Shown: positions 47,170-57,349, counted from the first letter of the stretch. The stretch: DNA of 64,000 bases from Gigaspora margarita (GCA_009809945.1 WTPW01002161.1:46284-110283), one strand, 5' to 3'. The notes: generated from the letters alone by a model not told the origin. Made by a program: numbers and translations.

Positions 47170-47344
47170 CAGTATAACCCCGCAATAGTCACATACCAAA
47201 ATCAGACATTCTATGTGCCTATTGCGAGATTGTGACTAAAGCGAGCAAGAATTTATATATAGTGTATATAGTTAAATAGAAGAATTGAGGTGACTATAGC
47301 GAGATTGTGCCTAATGCGAATGTGACTATTGCGGGGTTATACTG
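47170..47344. mobile_element. Tc1/mariner-type MITE, 175 bp (twin 2)
   Basis: Perfect terminal inverted repeats of 25 bp (CAGTATAACCCCGCAATAGT + CACAT), TA at 47168-47169 and 47345-47346. Internal sequence 'cattctatgtgcctattgcg' and 'agtgtatatagttaaatag' is the same as in twin 1, in the same orientation, only 94 bp away. Confidence 0.88.
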
Positions 47345-49026
47345 TATTTATGATTTAACTGTGGCAAATTCAAACCTTAAGATGAAAAAGAAAAGATCAC
47401 GATATTGATTGTCTATCGTTAAATTATCTGCTGTGCTAATGTTACATGACATCAGAGGTTATTTCAACAATTTATTAGTTAAAGGTAAAAGCCAAGATTT
47501 TTGCATGCAGGGCGAAGCGTGAACTGTATATACGTCATAATAAATTCAAGTGATTTGAATTATGAGTTGACGAGTCATTCACTAGCATACATTTAATTTG
47601 ATATAAGAACACTTTATAAATTCACGTAAAGTAAATATGATATAATCACACATAGAGAATTACAGTATTTTATTGTAAAAGCTGCCCACATAATACACTG
47701 AGAATTCTATACGAAATATTCAGAAAATAATCGAATATTAAATATAAAAATTTAGGTCCAGGATAGATTCTAGACTTTTAACTTAAAATATTCATTTTAA
47801 AAGATTAGAACCATAATTATTTAATAATTCTTCACATTTTTCCCAAAACTTTTTAGCCAATTCTTCGTCTAATGCCTGATCGTTTGGTCTTACTTCTTTA
47901 TAATCCTCAAAATATTTTCCACCTTCATCGATGTTTGGGTCTAATGCAGGATACATTACATTTATTGCACCAGTGTCGTTTGACTTAGCGAACATCATGA
48001 TAACACTTTTATGAAAATTATTTGGACCTAAGTTTGTTGATATAATTCCCGGATGACATGCTGTAGAAGTAATGCCTAATTTGTTTTTTTTTGTAAAAAT
48101 CAATAAAAAATTTTGGATTGCAATACAAAAAAAATTTTTCAACATAATAATGAAAAGAAATTAATTTTATCACTTGACAAAGTTGATAGAATTACTTACT
48201 TGAACCTTTTAAGCGATGATTAAGTTCGTTGCTATATATAATATTCTAAAAAAAAAAAAAATTCAAATATAATATAAATATAAATTATTCATAAAAAATA
48301 ATATACTGCACAAAATTTTAAATGATTTCACTAACCATTAGCTTTGTATTCGAATATAATTCCTCTAAGCCACATGATTTTTCACCATTAAGATTGTCAA
48401 AATCAATTTTACCAAATTTTTGTAAACCTCCACTTGTGTGAATTATTTTACATGGAGATTCCGGTGTTGCCGAGTTTTTTATGGTTGAGATCAGAAGTGA
48501 AGTCAGGAGAAAGTGAGAAAGATGATTAACCTTGTTTGAAACATCATTAAAAATATTAAAAAAATTTGTTAAACGAGTAAAAAGTAAAGATGCCTGACGA
48601 AATCTTTTTTGCGATGACGAAATGGTTTCGTCATGGTTTCGCCATGACGAAACCTTGACGATTGACGAAACCCCCGACGATTGACGAAATCTATGACGAA
48701 TTGACGAAATCTATGACGAATTGACGAAATCTATGACGAATTGACGAAACATATGACGAATTGACGAAACCTTGACAAACCTTTAACAATTGATAAACCT
48801 TGATAAATCGATTCAGGAACCCCTTTAGCATAATGATCTTGGATACACCAAACTTTAAATTGTTTCAAAAGAATGTTATTTCATTATAAGGTTTCATTGG
48901 TTTTTTTCTTTCTTCTTCTTTCGCATGTCACGTGTTCCGGGTTGATCCGGAACAGTCAAAATTGTGCACGCGTTTATTTTTGTCGATTCCGGATAAATCC
49001 GACATATATTCCGAACATGTGCGAAA

Positions 49027-49384
49027 CAGGGACACGGAAAATTTTGGATCCAAATTTTTCCAAATTTTGGCCCAAACGTCCAAATTTTGGATGAATTTTT
49101 CGGGTTTCATATGATCTAACCAATAAAAGTAAAGTATTTGGGAACCCGGAAAATCGTGGGCCCAAAATGTTAGATAAAGTCTGGTCGGAAGCTTTAGGAA
49201 TTGTGGTGCGTGTCTGTCGGGAAGTTTCGGAATTGAAATTTAATAATTTATATTCCAAATAATTCCAAATATTTAAAATTTTATCCAAATATTAGTCTAT
49301 TTTTTTACCCAAATTTTATCTAAATATTAGTTAATACCCAAATAAATTTTTGCAATTTGGTATCCAAATTTTTCCGTGTCCCTG
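49027..49384. mobile_element. hAT MITE nested in the MULE, 358 bp
   Basis: Left end CAGGGACACGGAAAATTTTG and right end inverse of CAGGGACACGGAAAAATTTG, continuing GAT. Perfect 8-bp duplication GTGCGAAA at 49019-49026 and 49385-49392. The CAGGG start and 8-bp duplication are classic hAT features. ORFs at 48873-49288 run across its boundary and are not genes. Confidence 0.88.
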
Positions 49385-49603
49385 GTGCGAAAGAAGGAAG
49401 AGAAGCGAAAATACTTGAAAACCAATGTTTTAATCGACCTTGTGCACTAATTAAAATGACGGGAACGAAATTTTACATATAATGAGCACCAATCTATCGC
49501 TGTAGTCACCAACAACAACACCTTCTACCTTTACGCGCTTTGTTTATTTACAAAATTTGATTTCCTTTTTTTGATTTGTTATTCGTAAATAAGTAATATC
49601 ACG

Positions 49604-49848
49604 ATGGATAACGAGAATGTAATGGATATCTTATTATGTATATATTGTTATCCAACCTATATTGATTCTCTATCGCTGCTATTAATTATGCATTATCGCC
49701 TGTTCTGTTAAAACATCGTTTTTTAGCTCTTATCGTTATTGACCGCGACTTTCCTATGGAATTGCCTAAAAGGTTAATTAGGTTACATTCTTTTGTTGGT
49801 GATACTATATTAGACGGGTTTCTTAATTTTTATAAACGCGGTAATTAA
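49604..49848 (+). other. Possible small captured coding region in the MULE
   Basis: From ATG at 49604 the frame reads 'MDNENVMDILLCIYCYPTYI' then a stop near 49712. An overlapping frame from about 49690 reads 'ALSPVLLKHRFLALIVIDRD' followed by 'FPMELPKRLIRLHSFVGDTI' and stops at 49848. A single frameshift or a short intron would join them into about 80 residues. I do not recognise the protein. Base composition is less AT-rich than the flanks, as might be expected of a gene fragment carried by a MULE. Confidence 0.35.
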
Positions 49849-50610
49849 CTCTATCTTGTATGAATATAACTCATCAGGTTTCGTCATAGGTTTCGTCAAT
49901 TCGTCATAGGTTTCGTCAATTCGTCATAGATTTCGTCAATTCGTCACAGGTTTCGTCAATCGTCAGGGGTTTCGTCAATCGTCAATTCGTCAATTGGAAG
50001 TCANCTGACGAAATGGTTTCGTCATTCGTCAATGACGAATGATTCGTCATTCGTCAGGCATCTTTAGTAAAAAGTGAATAATTTTAAACCGGATTTTACC
50101 TGGAATTGTTGTTCAAAATTGTCCTTAGTTTTCGTCACTCCAGAACAAATGATACCTATTTTTCATTTACAAATTAAATCTTAAAAAGACAATAAAGTAT
50201 AGCTGATATTCCGATTATACGCACCAGCATTATTCCACAAGTAGTGTAATTCTCAAACTTCTTTAATAAACTTATCAGCAAAATTCTTTACACTATGTAA
50301 AATCCGCCAAATCCATATCCCATAATTCAATGCATTCAACATTTCCATCATCAGACTCTTTGATATACTCAAGGAGAAGTTCACCCTTTGTTCTATTACG
50401 AACTGGAAGTATTAAACGTTTCGGATTATATGATGAGATTATTCGAGCTAAACTTTTGCCAATTCCTAAAAACAAAAAAAAAGGTTATTACAGTAATTAT
50501 ATCAGAAATTTTCACTTGGATAAAAGAGACAAACCATCTGTAGAACCGGTAATTATAACGACTTTATTTGACAAGTTAAAGGAATTGATAGTTGATTGAC
50601 TCGAGCCCAT

Positions 50611-50935
50611 TTCAAATTAAACAGGTGTATTGATGAAATTTAATTGCGACAGTATGTACGTACGTATAAACTGCCTTTTATATACAATCATACCGGGCTT
50701 TACTTATTTTTTTGACGTTAATACAAACACCTAAAAAAGCAATTATCAATCAGTGAAATAATTTTGATCGTTCCGGATCAACCAAGCATGAATTCTGAAT
50801 ACGGATAGTTAATACCGATGATCATCAATTTTTCATATGTATGATTATTTTGAGCTTATCTATTTATAGAATTTGTTTAAACAATTTATAAAATAGTTTA
50901 GCCGTTAAGATTTATTTTCTAAGCGACCATTGTAA
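50611..50935. promoter_or_regulatory. Upstream region of the SDR gene, no defined motif
   Basis: This is the sequence 5' of the SDR start codon. It is not repetitive. I can see no certain TATA box or transcription-factor site; a 'tatata' near 50680-50685 (minus strand) is a weak candidate only. Confidence 0.2.
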
Positions 50936-50937
50936 AA

Positions 50938-52010
50938 CGATTAAACCTAGTTGTTCCGGTATGGGATTTACTTATTTTTGCCCAAAAAGAAAATTTAATT
51001 TTGTAATATAAAGTACATAAAAACACAAATTTAGGGTTAATTATCTCTTTTTTTTTCCGTTTATGGTATAGTTCAAGATCTTAGAACATAATTTAATTTG
51101 TCTGCGTCATTTCACAATTTAAGTCGATTTCGATTAAACCTAGTTGGTCCGGTATGGGATTTACTTATTTTTGCCCAAAAAGGAAATTTAATTTTGTAAA
51201 ATAAAGTACATAAAAACACAAATTTAGGGTTAATTCTCTCTTTTTTTCCGTTTATGGTATAATTCAAGATCTTAGAACATAATTTAATTTGTTCTGCATC
51301 ATTTCACAATTTAAGTCGATTTCAAATTGGCCTAAATTTTGAAATGACGAACTTTATTTCTACAATCAGTGAAAAATTAAAAAGATAAAATTATATGACC
51401 AAAATGATAAAAATTATACGACCATTAATAATATTACTTATATTGTAAATGCTCCTTTGCATAAAAGTGATAAAAATTTACATAATAATTTATATAAAGG
51501 AATTAAAAAAAAAATAAAAATAAAAACGTAAATTTGCGCAAATTACTGCATTGCATGATTACGTAGTCACAAATGAAATAAAATTCTTTTTAAGGTTAGC
51601 GTGGGACGATTAACCTAGTTGGTCCGGTATGGGATTTACTTATTTTTGCCCCAAAAGGAAATTTAATTTTGTAAATAAAAATGCGAAAAAACACAAATTT
51701 AGGGTTAAGAGATTATCTCTTTTTTTTCTGTTTATGGAATAGTTCAAGATTGTTAGAACATACTATGTAATTGTTCTGCGTCATTTTCGATTTCAAATTG
51801 ACCTAAGTATTCTTAAATTTTGAAACGACGAACTTTATAAAGTTATATGACGAAAGTGAAAAATTATACGACCACTAATAATATTACTTATATCGTAAAT
51901 ACTCCTTTGCATAAATTAAAAGTGATAAAAATTTACATAATATTTTATATAAAGGAATTAAAAAAAAGATTTAAAAACGTAAATTTGCGTAAATTACGGC
52001 TATATTAAAA
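50938..52010. repeat. Nested tandem duplications (193 bp and 476 bp)
   Basis: The word 'ctagttg(t/g)tccggtatggg' followed by 'atttacttatttttgcccaaaa' starts three copies at 50938, 51131 and 51607. The first two are spaced 193 bp apart, and the second unit plus its extension ('gaacttta…aattacgg') is repeated from 51607, spaced 476 bp. So one 193-bp and one 476-bp duplication share a start. No coding sequence. Confidence 0.75.
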
Positions 52011-52144
52011 AACTGCTCTATAAAATTTCAATAAACAAAAAAAAAATCGCATAATTAATAAATTAAAAAGCACAACAGTAAAAAATTCGCATGATTAAAA
52101 ATTTTATCACCACATAGAACGCACTCACATCTTATACGTACATA

Positions 52145-52252
52145 GTAAATTCTTTCGGGCCTGCCACTCCTCTTTTTCTTGCAAACTGTAATGTCGGTTT
52201 TCACTTGAATTAACACCCGAATTGACGATTTCAATAATTTCCGGAGCTAATA
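52145..52252 (-). other. Short open fragment, possible exon relic
   Basis: The minus strand reads 'ILAPEIIEIVNSGVNSSENR' then 'HYSLQEKEEWQARKNLL' without a stop. Composition and codon pattern look more like coding sequence than the AT-rich flank. No start codon in context and no recognised family. Confidence 0.2.
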
Positions 52253-52375
52253 TGCTTTTAAAACACTATTCATGAATACGTCATCAACTACTGTTTGCAA
52301 GATAAAACAATACCATATACAAATCTTTTTAATTGCATGTTAAAATTTTATTATCATTATAGCGGTTTGCAAAAA

Positions 52376-52564
52376 GGTGTAACCCGGTGATTTCGTGATG
52401 ATAGCGGAAAATTTTCTGAGATTTAATTCACTATTGATCATAATTTTCAATCAATATCGTCTATATTTATCCGAAATCTTTAAAATTCTTCAAGAATCGA
52501 AAAATCGGCAGATTCTCGTGATTTTACATGATATCATGATCTGCAAGGGACACACCTTTTGCTA
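52376..52564. mobile_element. Possible degraded MITE, ~189 bp
   Basis: 'tttgcaaaaaggtgtaaccc' at the left is an imperfect inverse of 'gggacacaccttttgctaa' at the right; internal words 'tttcgtgatgat' and 'atcatgat' also pair. Target duplication not clear. Confidence 0.45.
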
Positions 52565-52569
52565 ATTGA

Positions 52570-53920
52570 ATTATTCGGTGAAAAATTTAAGAATGGCATA
52601 ATTAATTCAAAATCAACCTAAATTGCGAAATAACGCATATCAATTACCACTTTTTTGATGTCGCTTATGCAGATTTTTTTTTAAAAAAATCCTACTTTAA
52701 TAGAGTAATGATTTTCGTTTGTAAAAGAATTGTGTGATTTTCAATTTCTAAATAAAGCAGGGCTTTTTCAAATGTTGGAGAAATTCTATGTCCTAACTAT
52801 GATTGAAGTACATGGCTTGAAAAATCTTACCTATATTCTATAGCTGTTATTTCTGTTAGTTATTATTAAAGCTTTTTATTAATTTACTGCACTAAGTATG
52901 TGGTTAAGGTTGAATTAGTTTATATTGTAATTATAATTATTTTGTCATAAGCTACAAAAATTTATTTATAGGTCTTTGCTATTCCAATAAGTAGTTGAGG
53001 ACAATTTAGTCTACAGTGGAATTGTTATTATAAATTACTATCCCTTAAACAGTAAGCTATTTCAGCAAATTTGTCTGCAATTTTTTTTTTATTTCATTAT
53101 ATATAAAATTTTGGAAAATTTTAAAGTTTGTGCAATAAAATTTTTTACTATGAGTAATTGATTGACTTTGCAGATAGTTCAAACTTTAATTTTCATACTA
53201 TTATAAAATCATCTAATATGTATAGATTTTTGAAAATTGCTATTTTTAATAAAATTCCTGATTTCTTAAAATTGTTTTTATTTTTAATTTTCTTATTATA
53301 CTTTGGCCATAATGATAAGAAATGATAGTAAAAAATATAAAATTTATTATAAAAATGATTCCTATAGTTTTAACTTTACAACTCAGCAGTACAAATTTTG
53401 ACTCACATAGGAATAGGCAATATGTAATATATCCTTTTTCCACTAGTTGTTTTTTTAAGTACATATTTAATAAAATGTAAACTAAAACCCAAAATTTCTT
53501 AATTTTCTTCTTTTTCTTGAATATGGTAGCTTTAAAACAGTCATTTCTACTCTTACTACAACATAAGGCCATTGTATTTCACACAATAAATCTGCAACTA
53601 TGATGGATTCTTGTTAGTAAATTTTTTTTAGTATTTTTTCATTGGTTTTTTTTTGCCAAATATTTGCACTATATGCAGCTAGTTCTTTCCTTTCTTCATT
53701 CAGGTAAATGTCCATCTGAAGATAGCCATAATAAGGAAAGTTTAAATAACTCTTTATGTACTATGTTTTTGGAATATTAACACTAATATCTTCAAATTAA
53801 TGTATTAATTCTTCTACCTGACTTTGCATATTTAGTTTTTTGTTCAATCATTTTCTTCTATATCTGCATTAATCAATTCCCATACTAGATAAATTCAAAT
53901 TTCTTATGTTTAATAACTTA
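52570..53920. other. Gene-free AT-rich interval
   Basis: Nothing coding recognised. The 108-codon minus-strand frame at 53246-53572 is Lys/Ile/Phe-rich with no domain and looks compositional. 53045-53090 ('tatcccttaaacagtaa…caaatttgtctgc') faintly resembles the end of the element at 38.2 kb. Sequence just before 53920 may still belong to the decayed transposase that follows. Confidence 0.3.
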
Positions 53921-54250
53921 ACACTATTTTAAAAATTAAGTAAGAATTAATACATAATATCCATGTAGTTGATCAGCTATGTCTACTCCACCCATGTGGT
54001 GATTATAGCCATCATACACAAGATATTTGCAAAGCTTTTTAACTAGCAACTTCAAAAACTGTACATACTTTTGTAGTATTGGTGCTTGTTTCTCAGAGTT
54101 GACATTGAACTCTTCCAATTCTATTTTCATTTCCAGTAATTTTATAAATGGTGGTTAGCATAGTTATGGGACTATTGTCTATTCACAAAATAGCCAGAAC
54201 ACTATTGACTACTACTTCAAATAATATATCCCAATTTAACTTTTTGTCTA
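53900..54250 (-). pseudogene. piggyBac-type (PGBD) transposase fragment
   Basis: From about 54213 the minus strand reads 'VNSVLAIL', stop, 'IDNSPITMLTTIYKITGNEN'; the stop (TGA) stands where the family has Trp (L-W-x-D-N). After a frameshift it continues 'MKIELEEFNVNSEKQAPILQ' and ends 'YNHHMGGVDIADQLHGYY'. 'YN-x-x-M-G-G-V-D-x-A-D-Q-L' is the signature of the piggyBac DDE domain. Further decayed pieces, for example 'LVWELINADIEE' near 53895, follow. TTAA-inserting MITEs in this window would need such a transposase from elsewhere. Confidence 0.7.
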
Positions 54251-54837
54251 CTTTAAGTATTTTAAAAAAATGTGCATTATTTTTTCAAACTGTTCTGCAC
54301 GCTCCAAAATTATTATTGCACTGTGTTGAAAGAGGTTAATATATGAAAAAATATTATTTATATATATATTGAAAGATTTATTTAAAGATAATTGAGAAAC
54401 AAGATAATAAACATTGTTTTTAACTTTATTCAAATTTGCAATTTGTTTTACTTCTGGATGATTTTGAATTTGCAAAGTAAAAATAAAGAAGTACATGTAA
54501 CCTGCATCACAGAGAGAAAGAATTTTGTACCCTTCTGATATAGGCTTGTTTTAATTCTAACTGCATACATGCTTTAGGCTGAAAATCTTGTGATCATTTT
54601 ATCAATTGATATATTAGATAATGGAATACAAATCGATTTAGATATTATTTGAATATGACTTTCAATGGGTCCAATTTAGAAAACCAATATAAAGGTGGCA
54701 TACTATAGTCTAAAATATGCATATAACATTTAATCTACATTTAAAAAAAATTAAATAATTCATTATAAATAAATCTAATATAATTTTACATTTGTACATT
54801 TTTGTAATAATTTATATATATGTATCTATTTACTATT

Positions 54838-55463
54838 ATCTACCATGGCTAACTGGTACTAAGCCATCCTTATTGGTTTTTATTGTTCCAACTGGTTTCA
54901 ACCAGTTGGCCTATTTTACTATCAGGGGTTTTTAACCTTAATTCTTGCGTACCCACCCAGGGGTACCCAGTGATATCTTTTAGCTCCCGACCCTTCGATT
55001 CTTCTAGAACTTTTTCATCCCTGAGGCAGCTCACTCGCCCATTAGAGCAGACTTCTCCACATTCTGTCCAATTTGTCTTGAACCGGTCATCCCTCCAACT
55101 TTGGCTCCTGACCCATTCCAATTCATCCAGAATTTTTTCATTCCCAAGGCAGACAGAGTTGCACCTCGTTAGAGCAGATTACTCCATATTCTGTCTAATT
55201 CATAATTGGAGCAGTCATCCTTCTATTTTTGGGTAAGATCCAATTACTATTTCCAAATGGGCATACAACTGCAGGGAACACAACTGGAACACAACAAAAC
55301 GTGGCAGAGCCATCCAAACATGGTCCTAGCATCCTAATTCAAGTTGTCCTTCACATGATTGTGTGTAGTTATTTTGATATTCATAAGACTTGAACTGGCG
55401 ACCTTGCGCTTAAAGCAGTTATTGTCCTGGGAGCGCAACCACTATGCTATTGACCCGCAGAAC
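54838..55463 (-). mobile_element. tRNA-derived SINE (subfamily A), ~626 bp, two internal modules
   Basis: Read on the minus strand from 55463: 'TCTGCGGGTCAATAGCATAG', A box TAGCATAGTGG (55448-55438), B box AGTTCAAGTCT (55395-55385). The body has two tandem ~125-bp modules ('gacagaatatggagtaatctg…' and 'gacagaatgtggagaagtctg…', each ending 'gg(g)tc(a/g)ggagc'). The 3' part ends 'ggatggcttagtaccagtta', 'gccatggtagataatag'. It shares head, body and tail with 62116-62655. ORFs here on both strands are shadows of the repeat. Confidence 0.8.
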
Positions 55464-55805
55464 TAATACTAGAAATTTTAAAATACTAGCATATATCAAT
55501 ATTGCCAACCAAATTTTAATTCACCTACTATTAATTCTACCTATTTATGTACTTTTTAGCACCTTTTAAACAAGTGTATTTATTGGTATTCTGCATGATT
55601 GTATTTATTTGTTCATAAGAAAAAAACATACTAAAAATTGGATATAGTGATAATAAAGAAGTTTTATTTCTATTTAATATAAATGCATGCATAGGTCTTG
55701 AATATTGAAATGTATTAAAAAAGGAGGAGAAGAAAGTTGTATATGAATTTCTGTTTTATAATTTTGACTATAACCATAACTATAGCTAGTAATACAAATC
55801 AAAAG

Positions 55806-56062
55806 TTGAAAAATTGATTAGTTAATTAAGTTGACAACTCAACTTAATCGATTAATTGATTAATCGATTAATCAATTAGTTGATTAATTGATTTATCGAT
55901 TAATTAATTAATCGATTAATTGATTAGTCGATTAGTTGATTAATTGATTAATTGATTAATTGATTAATTGATTAATCAATTAATTGATTAATTGATTAAT
56001 CGATTGACTAATTGATGAATTGATTAATCAACAAAATTAATCAAATCGGTTGATTAGTTGAT
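55806..56062. repeat. AATCGATTAATTGATT tandem array (array 1)
   Basis: About 250 bp composed of 8-10 bp units (ATTGATTA / ATCGATTA / TAGTTGATT). Because the units are near-palindromic, the array reads similarly on both strands. It starts with a CTTAATTAAG-like palindrome 'ttaagttgacaactcaactt'. Confidence 0.85.
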
Positions 56063-56305
56063 ATGCATTACCATAGAATCTTAGCATAATTGTATTTAAT
56101 TACTAATTACAATACTAATCAATTATTGTAAAATATATGTACTATATGTATAAATTAAAATATTTATTCAAGATTAAATATATTATCAAATGCAAGTTAA
56201 CTAACTAGATAATGTATAGATCAGTAATTACTAATTTGAGGCTGGTCCAAAATTGAATAACTATTCTAACCTTCTTCTTATCATAGTCAGGAAAGAAAAA
56301 ATATA

Positions 56306-56488
56306 ATGCGATTAATAGTATTAATATCATTAATTGCATTAATTGCATTAATTGCATTAATGTTATTAATCATATTAACATTATTTATTGCTTTAATACT
56401 ATACATTAATTACTGTACTAAACCTAAAAAGTATAAAAGTACAGCTTCAGTCACTAGAAATAAAAAAGGGAGGAGCTTAGAAGAATAG
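56306..56488 (+). CDS. Small hydrophobic ORF, doubtful
   Basis: Sixty codons: residues 2-35 are Leu/Ile/Ala-rich and would form one long membrane segment, followed by a basic polar tail (KPKKYKSTASVTRNKKGRS). However, the hydrophobic part is the translation of a 9-bp repeat (ATTAATTGC and variants, 56312-56400), so the frame may be accidental. It lies between the two AATCGATT arrays. Confidence 0.2.
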   Translation: MRLIVLISLIALIALIALMLLIILTLFIALILYINYCTKPKKYKSTASVTRNKKGRSLEE

Positions 56489-56875
56489 GAGTGAATAACT
56501 TGGTAAAATATTAAGCCCTTTGAAATCAGAGTAAAAACATTAAAGTACTTATCTCTTAAGTTTTGCCTATAATAAGTTGTTCTGTCTTACTTTTCTTGTC
56601 CTCATTACTATTGTAAAAATCTTATTCAAATAACTTCATTAAGTTATAACCTGTTATAACCTTTGAAATAAGAGTAGAAGCATTAAGCTCTACAAAAATA
56701 ATTTTGAAACACTTTAACAGAAGCAGATACCCTTTATCAAAAAATATACGAAATATGCAATGACAGAATTATATGACAGATGTGAATAATTTAAAAATAT
56801 ATGATGTTCGATTAGCAGAATTTAAAAAAAAACATGTGATGATCGAATAGCACGATCGATTATGGTCAGTTTATT

Positions 56876-57075
56876 TCGAATGGTCAACTAATCAATTAAT
56901 TGATTAATCGATTGGTCAATTGGTCGATTAATCGATTAATCAATTAATCAATTGGTTAATTGGTCAATTAATTGATTAATCAACTAATCGATTGGTCAAC
57001 TAATCGATTAGTTGAATAAAAATCGATTATTCGATTAATCGTGTAAGATAATCCACCAACTAATCGATTGGAGAA
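56876..57075. repeat. AATCGATTAATTGATT tandem array (array 2)
   Basis: A second block of the same family as 55806-56062, about 200 bp, richer in 'ggtcaatt/ggtcgatt' variants ('attggtcaattggtcgatta'). It ends at the downstream edge of the small Cys/His-rich ORF. Confidence 0.85.
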
Positions 57076-57094
57076 TTTTTATCGATTGCTATCA

Positions 57095-57349
57095 CTAACT
57101 ATAGCCATGGCCATGACCATGACCACAACTATGGCCACAACCAGAACAATGCTTTTGAATATAATTACAACTATCTCTATTATCTTGAATTTTACCTTGA
57201 GCATCTTCATATTTAATCTCATAATTTTCATCATCTTCAGAGTCATTTTGTTCATAATATTCATGGACACTATGTGAAAATCTTACAATATAGATGTTAT
57301 TATTATCCTGTTCATTTAGAATTGAAGTTTTCATCACAAAAAAATTCAT
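57095..57349 (-). CDS. Hypothetical small protein with Cys/His-rich C-terminal tail
   Basis: Eighty-four codons from ATG at 57349. Residues 1-30 are mixed; residues 31-60 are acidic/polar (VHEYYEQNDSEDDENYE). The end reads CNYIQKHCSGCGHSCGHGHG-HGYS, with four Cys and five or more His-Gly pairs, a composition that binds transition metals in metallothionein- and chaperone-like peptides. I do not recognise a family. The tail is produced by a CATGGC/CATGAC-type short repeat, so chance is possible, but the N-terminal half is not repetitive. No obvious intron. Confidence 0.35.
   Translation of the reverse strand: MNFFVMKTSILNEQDNNNIYIVRFSHSVHEYYEQNDSEDDENYEIKYEDAQGKIQDNRDSCNYIQKHCSGCGHSCGHGHGHGYS

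Larger units (their letters stand above)
48586..50065. mobile_element. Mutator-like element, 1480 bp, in an SDR intron
   Basis: Ends are 16-bp inverted repeats AAAGATGCCTGACGAA, flanked by perfect 10-bp duplications AGTAAAAAGT (48576-48585, 50066-50075), which fits MULEs (usually 8-11 bp). Inside each end is an array of about 20-bp units: GACGAAATCTATGACGAATT and relatives at 48640-48770, and inverted 'ttcgtcaattcgtcatagg' units at 49880-50050. Between them is non-repetitive cargo (48830-49870) split by a hAT MITE. No MuDR-type transposase is visible, so the element is non-autonomous. Confidence 0.8.
47792..50610 (-). pseudogene. Short-chain dehydrogenase/reductase gene, 6 exons, damaged
   Basis: Exons by frame and splice sites: 50610-50535, 50465-50225, 50155-50100, 48530-48336, 48245-48200, 48075-47792. 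The start MGSSQSTINSF resembles an N-myristoylation signal. Then come the nucleotide-binding 'VVIITGSTDGIGKSLA', 'NNAG', a 'VNHLSHFLLTSLL' helix, and the catalytic Y-x3-K as 'YSNTK', then 'TACHPGIISTNLG'. This is the retinol-dehydrogenase-like SDR layout; the substrate is unknown. Total exon length is 898 nt, one more than a multiple of three: exon 2 has a 1-nt insertion near 50293 ('LADF…SVKNF') and an in-frame TGA before 'ELHYLWNNAG'. Without these it would be about 298 residues, the usual SDR size. Intron 3 (48531-50099) contains a transposon. All other motifs are well kept, so inactivation is recent or the lesions are sequence errors. Confidence 0.85.

Noticed and set aside
54883-55236. 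117-codon plus-strand ORF and 83-codon minus-strand ORF
   Set aside because: Both lie wholly within the tRNA-derived SINE; homologous sequence at 62.1 kb does not keep the frame.
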